From Mastigamoeba balamuthi (Eukaryota > Evosea > Mastigamoebida > Mastigamoebidae), in NCBI GenBank assembly GCA_902651635.1, contig CACRSC010000065.1, positions 20,153 to 84,152 of the forward strand: a stretch of DNA of 64,000 bases. The letters are read 5' to 3'. The notes beneath the pieces are model-generated. The model made no database searches. It saw only the letters and a program-made list of their open reading frames with translations, and had not been told where the DNA came from. This document shows, in pieces, positions 1 to 9,864 of the stretch; within the stretch, counting starts at the first letter, position 1, and every line of letters starts with the position of its first letter. A program made the translations under genes and the position numbers.

Positions 1-908
1 GGGGGGGGGGGGGGGGGGGGGGGGGGTGAAGGGACAGATTGAATTGCAGGAAGGGAAGTGGAAAAGGAACATGTGTTAGTATGCAGAAAGGGCATAAGGA
101 ACATATGTGAGAACTGTGAGGAAAGAGAGGAAAGAAGAATGGGGAGGAGGGGCACAGGAACAGGGCAAGGGCAAGGGGAAGAAGATGACAGATGTGAGTT
201 GTGCAGTGAGTGGTGAGTGTAAGAAGAGTTACGATATGATGATATCACAGCGAAGATATCTTTGAAATCCAGGACATCATGGTTCATGGTTCAACAGAGT
301 TGACTTAAAGTAAAACAGAGAAGAAGGATGAAATACAGCACAGCTTTATCACAATTAGCACTAAATGCAATAAATTCATCACTTTTATTGCAATATAGCA
401 CTACATACAATGCATGTGATGGAATTACATCACTAATTTAGCACTACAATCACGACTAGCACAAATATTTGTGCTAGTAGTGCTACAAGTGATGCATAGT
501 GCTGGGTAAAATATATCTCTTACGCTGAATTTGGGTCACATGTAGTGCGAAAATTGCAATTAGTGCTGTAGCACAAAATTAGTGATTGAATCGCTAAGTA
601 GCACCCAACAAGCATCGCTAAAGATAGCACTTCATGCGCAAAAGTCACAGTGATGACCAAATGTTTTGTATGAATTTCATCATTATTGTATTAAGTAACC
701 ACTTACAATCATTGGATACTGTTTGTCTCTGCCTCCCCGGAGCAGTGCTCACCAATTGAGCACCACAGGTTGGTGGGCTCACTTCCCGATGCCTCCTGGC
801 ATGGAGGAGGGACCCCTGGGGAGCCAGACGCACGCACACAGTCATGCCGGATCTCCATTCAAGTACAAGTGTTCACACTCGGAAACTCAACCCAGTGGGA
901 CAAACCAG
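1..908. other. AT-rich gene-free segment with palindromic repeats
   Basis: No gene is supported here. The segment opens with a run of about 26 G, then a purine-rich stretch to about 190. From about 330 to 640 it is AT-rich and dense in the short word TAGCAC and its complement. A perfect 22-bp palindrome lies at 456-477 inside a longer imperfect one (about 428-494). The rest (640-908) has only short open frames without recognisable content. The G run could be a contig end or a sequencing artefact. Confidence 0.6.
456..477. repeat. 22-bp perfect palindrome
   Basis: Both halves read CTAGCACAAAT followed by its exact complement. Outside it, CATCACT and GCACTAC at 428-447 face GTGCTAC and AGTGATG at 479-494, so an imperfect stem of about 65 bases could form. 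It may be the remnant of a small non-autonomous element with inverted repeats, but no target-site duplication was identified. Confidence 0.7.
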
Positions 909-1664
909 CTAGCTCTGTTTGCGTGCTACGCCAGTGCCCTTGGCGGGCTTCACCTTGACAGCAGCAGGTGGACTGTACTCATCATCGCTTTCGCTCTTGC
1001 TCTCTTCGCTACGCTGCCGCTTCGCTGGCACGGCCCGGAAGTGCGACACACTGGCCTCGGTCGTGCTGCTGCTGCTGCTGCCGCCGCCGCCTTCGACACC
1101 ACTTGCGCTGCTGTCGCTGCTTTCCTCGGCTGGGGCCTGCTCGACCCCGAAGAGGTGCACCTCGGCGGTGGGGAGGTTTCCGCGCCCAGGGCTGCGGCCG
1201 CGGCCACGGCTGCCGCGACTGAGCCCCCGCCCAGGGCCTGTGGTGCGATGGGCCTCGGTGTGGTGAGTCCCTCCTGCACTGGCCCACTTGGTCCGGAGGG
1301 CCACAGTGCGGTTGCCGTTGCCGTGGCATCGCACGTGCACGACGCTGTCTGGCTTGCCCTCGAAGCCTGCGATGGCTGATGCGTACACGCGAACTTCGAC
1401 CTCCGTCATCCCCTGGGTCACCGCGGCCTGCGCGACTGCGTGCTCGAGTGTGTCCAATGCGCCCGCCAGGTCACCGAGCCTTGCTGCAGTCCCGGTGGGA
1501 ATGTCCTGGGTCGGCACGCCGAGCTCGACTGCCCTCTGTGTCATTGCAGATATTTTCAGGGCAGCCTCCACCAGCCTCTGCTGCACTGTGGTGGTGGGGG
1601 TGCTTCCTGCCGAGCGCCGGGACGCGGACGCGGTGGTGGTTGCGGTGCGCCTGCTGGCGCTCAT
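909..1664 (-). CDS. Unrecognised Ser-rich basic/acidic protein, 251 aa
   Basis: A single open frame whose most likely start is the ATG at 1664 (protein begins MSASRRTATTT). The same frame stays open upstream, but only through the tandem array, so the longer start is not believed. The N-terminal 110 residues look globular and partly helical (QRLVEAALKISAMTQRAVEL). The middle is Gly/Arg-rich, and the C-terminal third is Ser-rich and acidic with a basic tail (SEESKSESDDEYSPPAAVK), typical of a nuclear low-complexity tail. I do not recognise the family. It could be a chromatin or RNA-associated protein, but nothing in the sequence shows this. Intronless, unlike most neighbours. Confidence 0.45.
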   Translation of the reverse strand: MSASRRTATTTASASRRSAGSTPTTTVQQRLVEAALKISAMTQRAVELGVPTQDIPTGTAARLGDLAGALDTLEHAVAQAAVTQGMTEVEVRVYASAIAGFEGKPDSVVHVRCHGNGNRTVALRTKWASAGGTHHTEAHRTTGPGRGLSRGSRGRGRSPGRGNLPTAEVHLFGVEQAPAEESSDSSASGVEGGGGSSSSSTTEASVSHFRAVPAKRQRSEESKSESDDEYSPPAAVKVKPAKGTGVARKQS

Positions 1665-1989
1665 CAGAGCAGGGCAGGGCTCTGCGGACTGCAAAAGGAG
1701 AGCGCGAGTGGATGGAGCAGGAGGTGGGTGGGGGTGAACACGGCGACGGCGTGCGTGGCACGAATCGCTTGAATGTTTTGCGGGGCGGGCGCGAGGGGCA
1801 GAGAATCCACACGGATCGGGAAAATCGCACCCGCGGATCGGCCATTCGTCACAACTAACTTTCGCCGCTGCGGCGCGCGCATTTTGCTTTGCAGGAAGGT
1901 GCGGGGAGCAGGCAGCTTGGGGGGCGGGCGGGCGGGAGGGGCCGCAGCAGGGGTCGGCAGCCGGGAGCTGGGGGGCGGAGGAGCGCGCA

Positions 1990-3420
1990 GGGCGCGCTCG
2001 CACGACGCCGCCAGGTCGGGGGAGCGCCCGAGGGGCGGGGGGCCTGGCGCTCATGTCAGCCCCTCGCCAGGTCGCCACCTCGGGGGCTCCTCCGCGGCCG
2101 GCCTGGGGGGCCCGGGGGGCGGGGGGCATGGCGCTCATGTCAGCCCCTCGCCAGGTCGCCACCCCGGGCTTCCCCGCGGGGGCTCCGGGGTGCCCGGGGG
2201 GTGCTTGGCGCTCATGTCAGCCCTCCCGGCACCAGGGGGCTTCCGGGCCGGCTCCGCGGGGCTCGGGAGAAGCAGAGGTCGCTTGGCGCTCATGTCAGCC
2301 CTCCGCCGACCTCGGGCTCCGCGGCAGCGCGGGGCCGTGCTCACTGCGGGGACCGGGGCGGGGTCGGGGAGGTCGCTCGGCGCCCGTGTCGGCCCTCCTC
2401 GGCGCGGCGCGGAATTCAAAAAAAATTCCCGCCTCGCGCCTCGCGCCGTGTCTCGCAGTCTCCGCCTCGCGTGTCCATGGTCACGACGAGGGAGCGCGCA
2501 GGGCCGCGTGCACGACGCCGCCAGGTCGGGGGAGCGCCCGAGGGGCGGGGGGCATGGCGCTCATGTCAGCCCCTCGCCAGGTCGCCACCTCGGGGGCTCC
2601 TCCGCGGCCGGCCTGGGGGGCCCGGGGGGCGGGGGGCATGGCGCTCATGTCAGCCCCTCGCCAGGTCGCCACCCCGGGCTTCCCCGCGGGGGCTCCGGGG
2701 TGCCCGGGGGGTGCTTGGCGCTCATGTCAGCCCTCCCGGCACCAGGGGGCTTCCGGGCCGGCTCCGCGGGGCTCGGGAGAAGCAGAGGTCGCTTGGCGCT
2801 CATGTCAGCCCTCCGCCGACCTCGGGCTCCGCGGCAGCGCGGGGCCGTGCTCACTGCGGGGACCGGGGCGGGGTCGGGGAGGTCGCTCGGCGCCCGTGTC
2901 GGCCCTCCTCGGCGCGGCGCGGAATTCAAAAAAAATTCCCGCCTCGCGCCTCGCGCCGTGTCTCGCAGTCTCCGCCTCGCGTGTCCATGGTCACGACGAG
3001 GGAGCGCGCAGGGCCGCGTGCACGACGCCGCCAGGTCGGGGGAGCGCCCGAGGGGCGGGGGGCATGGCGCTCATGTCAGCCCCTCGCCAGGTCGCCACCT
3101 CGGGGGCTCCTCCGCGGCCGGCCTGGGGGGCCCGGGGGGCGGGGGGCATGGCGCTCATGTCAGCCCCTCGCCAGGTCGCCACCCCGGGCTTCCCCGCGGG
3201 GGCTCCGGGGTGCCCGGGGGGTGCTTGGCGCTCATGTCAGCCCTCCCGGCACCAGGGGGCTTCCGGGCCGGCTCCGCGGGGCTCGGGAGAAGCAGAGGTC
3301 GCTTGGCGCTCATGTCAGCCCTCCGCCGACCTCGGGCTCCGCGGCAGCGCGGGGCCGTGCTCACCGTGGCAGCGGGGTGGGGTCGGAGGTCGCTTGGCGC
3401 TCATGCCAGCCCTCCTCAAG
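1990..3420. repeat. 510-bp tandem repeat array (about 2.8 copies)
   Basis: Two nearly identical 510-bp units (about 2001-2510 and 2511-3020) are followed by a third that matches to about 3364 and then continues in diverged form. Each unit holds four or five copies of the sub-motif TTGGCGCTCATGTCAGCCC spaced about 77-94 bp apart (in the middle unit near 2556, 2640, 2717 and 2795, with a worn fifth near 2889) and an A-tract, GAATTCAAAAAAAATTC. Because 510 is a multiple of three and GC content is extreme, all frames stay open, which gives long false ORFs on both strands. No codon bias or homology supports a protein. Confidence 0.9.
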
Positions 3421-3639
3421 CGCGCCTTCGCTCTGCGCACCCCGCTCTGCCGCGCTGCGTGCCTCTCTCCCTCGTGGCCATGCACGCACGCCCGTGGTGT
3501 CGATCGAGAGCCAGTCGGACCAGCACGACCAGCGCGACCAGCACGAGCAGCAGGAGACGAGCGGCGCTGCCGCATGGGCAGAGATGCCCGCACGGCGGTC
3601 TGCTGCTTGTCCTGCGTCGCGTGCACCGCTGCTGCGACG

Positions 3640-3755
3640 CGGTGGGGCCAGACTGGGACCCGTCGCCTCCGCGCGGCCTGGCCCTGGGGGACGCGCCCGC
3701 CCGCGCTCGCGGCGCCCTGCGTCTGCGAGCGGCGTGCGCGTCTGCCAAGAACGGG
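3640..3755 (+). repeat. Dispersed repeat, copy 1
   Basis: About 115 bp containing GTCGCCTCCGCGCGGCCTGG, matched in inverted orientation near 60395-60509. Similarity covers the flanks CGGTGGGGCCAGA and AGAACGGG. Family unknown. It lies just downstream of the 510-bp array, in DNA without a supported gene. Confidence 0.6.
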
Positions 3756-3999
3756 TCCCCGGCATTGTGCAGTGCCGTAAACTGTCAAGATTGACGTAAA
3801 CCTCCGATCTGTTTGCGGTCTTTTTCCCAGTCTTGACTTGAGTGAGGTACCTTAGTGCGGGCTCAACTGATATCGGTTGGACTATACGGGATTCACAACT
3901 TACTTCTTAGAAGACCCGAGGCACAAGTCATACCAGAATATAGAAGAACGACTGACCAGCCGCGTGCTTCCAAGGCAAGAAAAACCCACGGTTCAGTTC

Positions 4000-6498
4000 T
4001 TAATTGACCTTTTGCTTCTTGGCCGGGGCCTCCTTGCCGGCCTTCCTGGCCTCGATCTCGTCGCGGCGCGTGACGAGCTTCCTCATGATCTTGGCCTTGA
4101 CGTCGGCGCGCTTCGAGAGCTGCCTGTACTGCCTGCGCTTGTTGAACGACATGGTCGAGAACGCGCGCAGCTTGTCGAACTTCTCGTCCCTCCTGCGCTC
4201 CTCCTCGGCCTTGGCCGCCCGTGCCTGGGCGCGCTGGCGGGCCTCCTTGCTGGCCTGCGCCGAGCCCTCGGTGAACGTCTTGCCCTGCAGCTCGGCCTCG
4301 ATCTCGGCCTGGTGCCTGTCCTCGCGCTCCTTCTCGTCGAGGAACTCCTCGTCGATCTCCTCCTCCTCGCTCTCGCTCTCCGACTGGTCGTCCGAGTCGG
4401 CGGCCTCGGCGTCGTCGTCGGCGGGCATCGCGCCCGTCGCGGCCTGGGCGGTGGCGGCGTCGGCGACCGGCAGCTCGGCGCCCGTGAGGTGCGCCTTGAG
4501 CTCGTTGAGCTCCTTGCGGCGCTCGGGGATGTACCCGCGCTTGGCGTCGTTGACGAACGGGCTCAGGTGCGGCGGCAGCTCGCACGCCGGCCCGTACTTG
4601 TCGACGGGCAGCAGCACGCCCTCGTTCACGCAGTCAAACACCCACTGCGGCTGCACGTACTCGCGCCCAAAGATCCTCTGCACACAGCGCAAAGAAAGGC
4701 ACTGTCAGTCGCTGCGAGGCTTGCTGTCGATGGCAAGGTGCTCCGTGCTGCGTGCCTTCTGCAGAGTGTCGCGGTCGATGATGGCGTGCGTGATGTCGCG
4801 GGCGCTCTCCTTGTAGGGCGTGTGCTCGCCCTCCCACGAGACCGAGCCGCCCATCGCGCGGATGACAAACTCGAGCGCGCGGTGCGGCACCTCGCGCGAG
4901 AGCCAGAAGCGCAGCCCGGCGAAGAGCAGCTTCTCGCCCGCGCCCTCGTGGCTGTTGGCCGGCGCGTCGCTCACGATCGCGTCGCCGTCGGCGTCGGTGG
5001 CGGTCTCCTTGGCGGCGCTGTCGATCTTGGCGATGCACTCGCCCAGCGTCGCCAGGCGCTCCTCCGACTTCTTCTGCGTCTCCGTCTGCTTCTTCTTCTG
5101 CGAGAGCGTTCCCCGGGCGTCGTCAGCGAGCGCCTGAGCAGTTGGCAGGGCAGGCAACAGCCAACGCCCCGCCGGACGGAGGAGCAACGGGGGGGGAACG
5201 GACCTTCTGCTCCTCGGCCTCGTCCGAGGCGGTGGGGGGCAGCAGCGAGGCGGGGGCGAGGGTGTGGGTCGCGGACTCGGCGGCCTTCTCGGCGAGCTTG
5301 GACTTGATGGCGACGAGGATGGCGCTGAGCTCCTCGCCGCGGTCGACGCGGTCGGTGCTGACCATGGGCGGGTAGCTGACGCCGAGCTCCTTGTAGAGCT
5401 TGAAGAGCACAAAGCCCAGCGCCGTCTGGTAGAAGTCCAGGAACGACACCATCACGTTGTAGTCCACGTCGCGGTACGCGGCGCGCGTGCGGAACGGGTA
5501 CGGCGACAGCCACGTGATCCTCTGCCCGCAGATCTCGACCTGCGTTGTTTCGCGCAGTGACGTCAGCACAGGGGGAAGATACAGAGAGAAAATCGCCGCG
5601 CGCTGACCTGGTAGTAGATGCCCTTGACGCTGAGGAAGGCCTTCTTGAGCGTGTGGGTGGCCACGACGTAGGCCTCCCACTCCTTGCTGATCCTGCAGCA
5701 CTCGGCGATGCGCTTGGCGCGCACAAAGGCGCTCATGCGGTGGTTGGCGAAGAGGAAGACCATGCACAGCGCCTCGTCGAGCTCGCGCAGCGCGTCGGCG
5801 AACGTCGGGAAGCGCTCCTTGACCACGTGCGCGATGCGGTACTTGGGCTTGGTCACGCGCAGCGTGTCCAGCGCCGCCGTCTCCTTGCGCGCCTCCAGGC
5901 GCTTGGCCTTGCGCTTGTAGACGTGCAGCTCGCGGAACGTCTTGAGCAGCGGGTCGTGCGAGATGTACACGATGTCCTTGCGCAGGTAGTAGATGCGCTG
6001 TGGTGCGTCGAGGAGGGCGGCCGGTCAGTGTTTCCTGCTGCAGGCGTGTTTCTCGTGACGTGGCGCAGGCATCTCTCTCTCTCGGACGAGCCCGGGAATC
6101 AGTTGATTCCCCGGGGACTGTCCTTTATCCGATTGGCGGACGCGATTTCCTCGATTGCAGAGAGCGACTGTGACTCGGTTTCAGGGGGGTGAGAGCGGTC
6201 GTGCCTTCTTCTGGCGCAGCTTCCCGGGGACCTCGCGGGGGAAGACGCCCTTGAGGATGCAGAGCTTGCGGAACTGGCCGAGCGAGACCTGCAGCTTCTT
6301 CACCGCATTGTTGCGCGATATGTACGCGGTGTCTGACTCCTTCGAGGTCGACTTCTTCGTCCGCTTCTGCTCCGTCGCACGCACGCGTCCGTCGGGTTAT
6401 TTCAGGGCAGGGCTGCAGGGGGCGATGGGGAGGCAGCGGCGGGGGGGCTGAACCTGGCCGGGCTTGCCGTGCGCCTTCGCCTTCTTTCCAGCCGGCAT
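4000..6498 (-). CDS. PES1: Pescadillo homologue (60S ribosome biogenesis factor)
   Basis: Pescadillo acts in the nucleolus in the PeBoW complex (with BOP1 and WDR12 homologues) during 27S pre-rRNA processing. The sequence shows the Pescadillo N-domain ([60 protein letters not shown]), a BRCT domain ([14 protein letters not shown]) and a charged acidic/Lys-rich tail ending KKQKVN. Six exons join in frame to 650 aa: 6454-6498, 6205-6366, 5608-5997, 5204-5539, 4756-5097 and 4000-4677. Metazoan Pescadillo is near 590 aa. Introns 2 and 5 start with GC, not GT (AAG|GCACGA and AAG|GCACGC), and both junctions are fixed by frame and homology ([22 protein letters not shown]). Divergent from the PARG-like gene. 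AATATC/GATATT words lie 40 and 80 bp upstream. Confidence 0.95.
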
Positions 6499-6538
6499 TC
6501 TCTCAGGACTCCGCGCGCGGCGTTCAGAAGAAGTAGAG

Positions 6539-6586
6539 GATATTTAGCTGGAGCTGACCTCATCAGTGATGTCATCTCCAAATATC
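6539..6586. promoter_or_regulatory. Candidate promoter words upstream of Pescadillo
   Basis: GATATT at 6539-6544 and AATATC at 6581-6586, 40-85 bp upstream of the Pescadillo ATG. The same hexamer recurs upstream of most genes in this window. Function inferred from position only. Confidence 0.4.
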
Positions 6587-6846
6587 GATTCGTCACCTCT
6601 CCTTCAAAACTCTCCCTGCTGACGCTCATCCACCACCACTCCTACTCCATCTGCCACAATCCATGCTCGGTAATTTGTCAAGCTGATTCACTCGTGTTGA
6701 GGGAAAGAGGAAGAGATCATGATCCCAGACCAGATCTCGAAATTCGAGGCAATTTTTCGTAGAGCGAAATTTTGCCAAACCGCCAGTCTCGGCCCACCAC
6801 GACCACGCAGGCCCACGCACGCCGCAGCACGCCGACGCGGTCCACG

Positions 6847-8235
6847 ATGGACGCCCCCTCCAACCCGTACATGAGCGCCACGGACCCCTGCGTCTTCTCG
6901 GACCTCGTGGACCGCCCGTGGCGCGCGCGCGAGTGGCTGGCGGCCTTCGAGTGCTTCTCGCTGGCGCGCGATCACAGGGGCCTGCACACGCTGCGCGTCC
7001 TCGTCGCCCGCAACACGCTCTCCGCGCTGTACAGGGGCCGCTACGAGAGCGCCGGCGGCCGCGAGGTCGTGCTGCCCTCCCGCGCAGAGATCGCCGGCGA
7101 CGTGCGCCGGGGCGCCATGCACGCGTCGGCCCCCGCGCTGCCCGGGCGTGCGCCCCCGTTCCCCTCGCCGTCGACGAGGGTGCGCGTCGTCGAGGCCGAC
7201 TGCATCGAGACGGCGCTCTCGCTGCTGCGGGCGGGCAGGAGGCCTGCGGTGCTCAACCTGGCCAGCGCCACGCTACCCGGCGGCGGTTGGATGAGCGGTG
7301 CCGGCGCTCAGGTTCGTTCGTATCGCTCAAAAGCGAAAATAAGAGCAGGAGAGGAGTGGGTGATGACTAGCAGTGGGGGGTTGGGGGGGGGACAAGGCCG
7401 TTGTCGCTGCTCCCAATCCGCACAGGAAATCTTACTGGCAGCGTTGCGCGCAGGAGGAAAACCTGTTCCGCAGGACCAACTACTCGCAGCACATAGGGCC
7501 CGACTCGAAGGAGTTCGACCCCGACAGGCGCTGGTCGTACCCCATCCCCGAGTTCGGCACGGTGTACTCGCGGGGAGTCCTCGTCATGCGCGGCCCCGAG
7601 TCTGTACGTAGCCCTCTTCATGCCGAGGCCGCCCGTCGCAGGCCTCCTGACCAGCTCTCGCTCTGGCCGTCGGACGCACAGGCAGGGTACCCGTGGCTGG
7701 AGGTCCCCGAGAGGGTGGACATGATCGCGGCGGCGGCGTACCACAAGCCCCGCATCATGCCGCTCGCCGACAAGACGTGGAGGCTCGACGACGAGGCCGC
7801 GCAGGGCACAGCACAGAAAATCCGCGCCATCCTGGCCACTGCGTGAGAGCCACTCTCCCCTATCACCCCTTCCCCCTTCCTGCTCTGTCGCACACGCCTC
7901 GGATGGCTTAGTCTCGTTTGGCGCGCTCCAGTATTGTCCACAAGAACGACGCGGTGGTGCTGGGGGCGCTGGGGTGTGGAGCGTACGGGAACCCTCCGGA
8001 GCACGTCGCGGAGCTCTTCCAGGAGGAGGTCCCCAACTACCTGGGCTGGTTCCGCGAGATTGTGTTCTCCATCTTCGGTACGGCCTGCCATACCGCCCGC
8101 CTTCTATCCCAATACCGCTAACAACGAGCCCTCGCAGACGACCACAACTCCCATCGCATCCACAACCCCAACGGCAACCTCAAACCGTTCCAGAAAGCCT
8201 TCCCCGAGGTTAGAAGCCGGCCCGAGAGTGTATAG
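6847..8235 (+). CDS. Bacterial-type poly(ADP-ribose) glycohydrolase (TIGR02452/DUF2263 family)
   Basis: Macrodomain-fold PARG enzymes cleave ribose-ribose bonds in poly(ADP-ribose). The signature GGG-x7-QEE is present (GGGWMSGAGAQEENLFRRTN), with the catalytic Glu in QEE, followed by YPIPEFGTVYS and, late in the protein, VVLGALGCGAYGNPP, the conserved glycine-rich loop of this family. Five exons join in frame to 339 aa: 6847-7311, 7454-7603, 7682-7842, 7932-8077 and 8138-8235. The first intron lies between the Q and the EE of the signature. The stop at 8235 follows FQKAFPE, where members of this family usually end. No signal peptide is seen, so it probably acts in cytosol or nucleus. The start has a purine three bases upstream. 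Confidence 0.9.
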
Positions 8236-8331
8236 GCCCTACTTTGGAAACTGTATTGCCCATTCGCACTGATCCGTACAGAAAAACCGAGATAAACTCG
8301 TTTCCACTTTATCCGCTGATTTTGGAGGGAA

Positions 8332-8337
8332 AATATC
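8332..8337 (+). promoter_or_regulatory. AATATC word upstream of PHD gene
   Basis: AATATC about 29 bp upstream of the ATG at 8366, in the 130-bp gap after the PARG-like gene. One case of the recurrent upstream hexamer. Confidence 0.4.
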
Positions 8338-8365
8338 GCTGTCTCAGTGCCCCAACAGCCCCCCG

Positions 8366-9706
8366 ATGGCGGACCCGTCGCCCTCTTTCACCTACGACGT
8401 ACGCTCACCCGCGCTCGCGCCGGTCACCGACCCCAACCCCCGCACGGGCCTGCAGGCGGGCGCGCTGCACTGGGACCCGCACCACTGGGAGAACGAGGAA
8501 CACGTGCACTGCTACTGCGGGAAGCCCCGCGAGCCGCTCATGATCCGCTGCGACGTGTGCTCGCGGTGGTTCCACCCGAGGTGCGTGCCCGCGGTGGCGG
8601 CCAGCGCCGCGGAGTACCCGCCGCTGCTGCCGGGCGACTGGGGCTACTCGTTCACGTGCGCCCCCTGCTGCGCGCAGAGCGCGGAGGGCGGTACGCGAAT
8701 ATCTCCCCGGGAGATACGCAAATCGGGGCCACCGACAAAAATCTGTCCCCACAGGTCCCAGGGAGGTGTACGAGAGGTGGGCGAAGCCGTGGCCGGCCAT
8801 CGTCGAGATCGCCATGTTCCACCTGGAGCAGAACGCTGCCACCGAGGGCCGCGAGGAGCGCAGGTTCTTCAGCCTCGAGGACGAGCTCATCCCCTGGATC
8901 GCCCAGAACTGGGACGCGCTTGCCTACGGCCGCACCAGTACGCCCGCAGCCTCGCCATTCACTTGTGTGGCCGCACACAATCCCTGTATATTCCCGCACA
9001 ATTCAATTGTTGAATTCAAGTAATTTCCATGACTGACACGGAGGGAACCGCAGAGCACATGTGGAGGGTCGTGGTGCGCAACTCTGCCAGCAGGGGCGGG
9101 GACATGCTCTTTGCGCAGGTGCCGGAGCGGCCGGGGCTGGTGGCGCGGCTCTGCGACGACGACCCCTCGTTCATGTACGACAACGCGGACAAGCGGGACC
9201 GCGCCTCGCGCATCCCCAAGCTCTCGCGCACGGGCGCCGGCACCACGGTCCTCGGCCCCGTCGCCCCCATCGCCTCCCGGGTCACGTCGTCGCCGTCCGA
9301 GGGCTCCGAGGCCTCTGCGACCCGCGGCGACAGGGACGACGACCGCCAGGCGACGGCCTCCCCGCAGAGAGACCACCGCCTGGGCGCACAGCAGGCCGAG
9401 GACCCCGAGGACGCTGGCGAGGCCCCCGAGGACGCCAGGGAGGCCAAGCGCAGGCGGACGTCGGGCCCGCGGACCGTGCTGCCGAGGAAGGAGCCCCACA
9501 GGGCGCGCGTGGCCTCGCCGTCGCCCGCGACGCGCTCGCCTGCGGCGGCCGGCGCGAGGGAGGCGGCGCCCGAGGAGGAGGGCACGGCGCCCGCGGCAGC
9601 CGCGCGCAGCAGGGAGGACGAGGTGGTCACCAGGCGCGTGGTCGTGGCCCCTGTGTTCTACTCGCTCGTCGAGCAGCTGTGGTCGCCGGCAGCCGGGTCC
9701 CAGTGA
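8366..9706 (+). CDS. PHD-finger plus winged-helix-like protein (ASH2L N-terminal-like)
   Basis: Three exons (8366-8690, 8755-8937, 9054-9706) join in frame to 386 aa. Residues about 45-105 form a PHD finger: CYCGKPREPLMIRCDVCSRW, then FHPRC and CAPCC give the Cys4-His-Cys3 pattern. It is followed by a helical stretch (YERWAKPWPAIVEIAMFHLE, FFSLEDELIPWIAQNWDAL) that resembles the PHD-winged-helix unit of ASH2L, the DNA-binding half of that H3K4 methyltransferase subunit. The SPRY domain of ASH2L is missing; the C-terminal half is low-complexity Ala/Arg/Glu/Ser ending in VVAPVFYSLVEQLW. A role in reading or targeting chromatin is likely. The ASH2 relationship is inference from domain order and needs a profile search. 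Confidence 0.75.
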
Positions 9707-9864
9707 CCCCTGCGGGGGTGGGAGGGAGGGGGGCGGATCCCGCGGGGTTCCAGAGATACACGGGGCACAGATCACGCGATTTGTGTTCGGGTCCGGAGCG
9801 AACGGCACAAAGTGCAAATTTAGACCATAGTTTTTTGTTCCGCGGGCGCACGCCGCGTTTCAAG

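Noticed and set aside
2000-3364. Possible CRISPR-like array
   Set aside because: The repeats are 510 bp and contiguous with no unique spacers, and the DNA is eukaryotic.
1773-3799. Very long open frames (up to 673 codons) in all plus-strand frames
   Set aside because: They exist because a GC-rich 510-bp unit, a multiple of three, is repeated. Every frame is open, and none shows domains or a preferred codon pattern.
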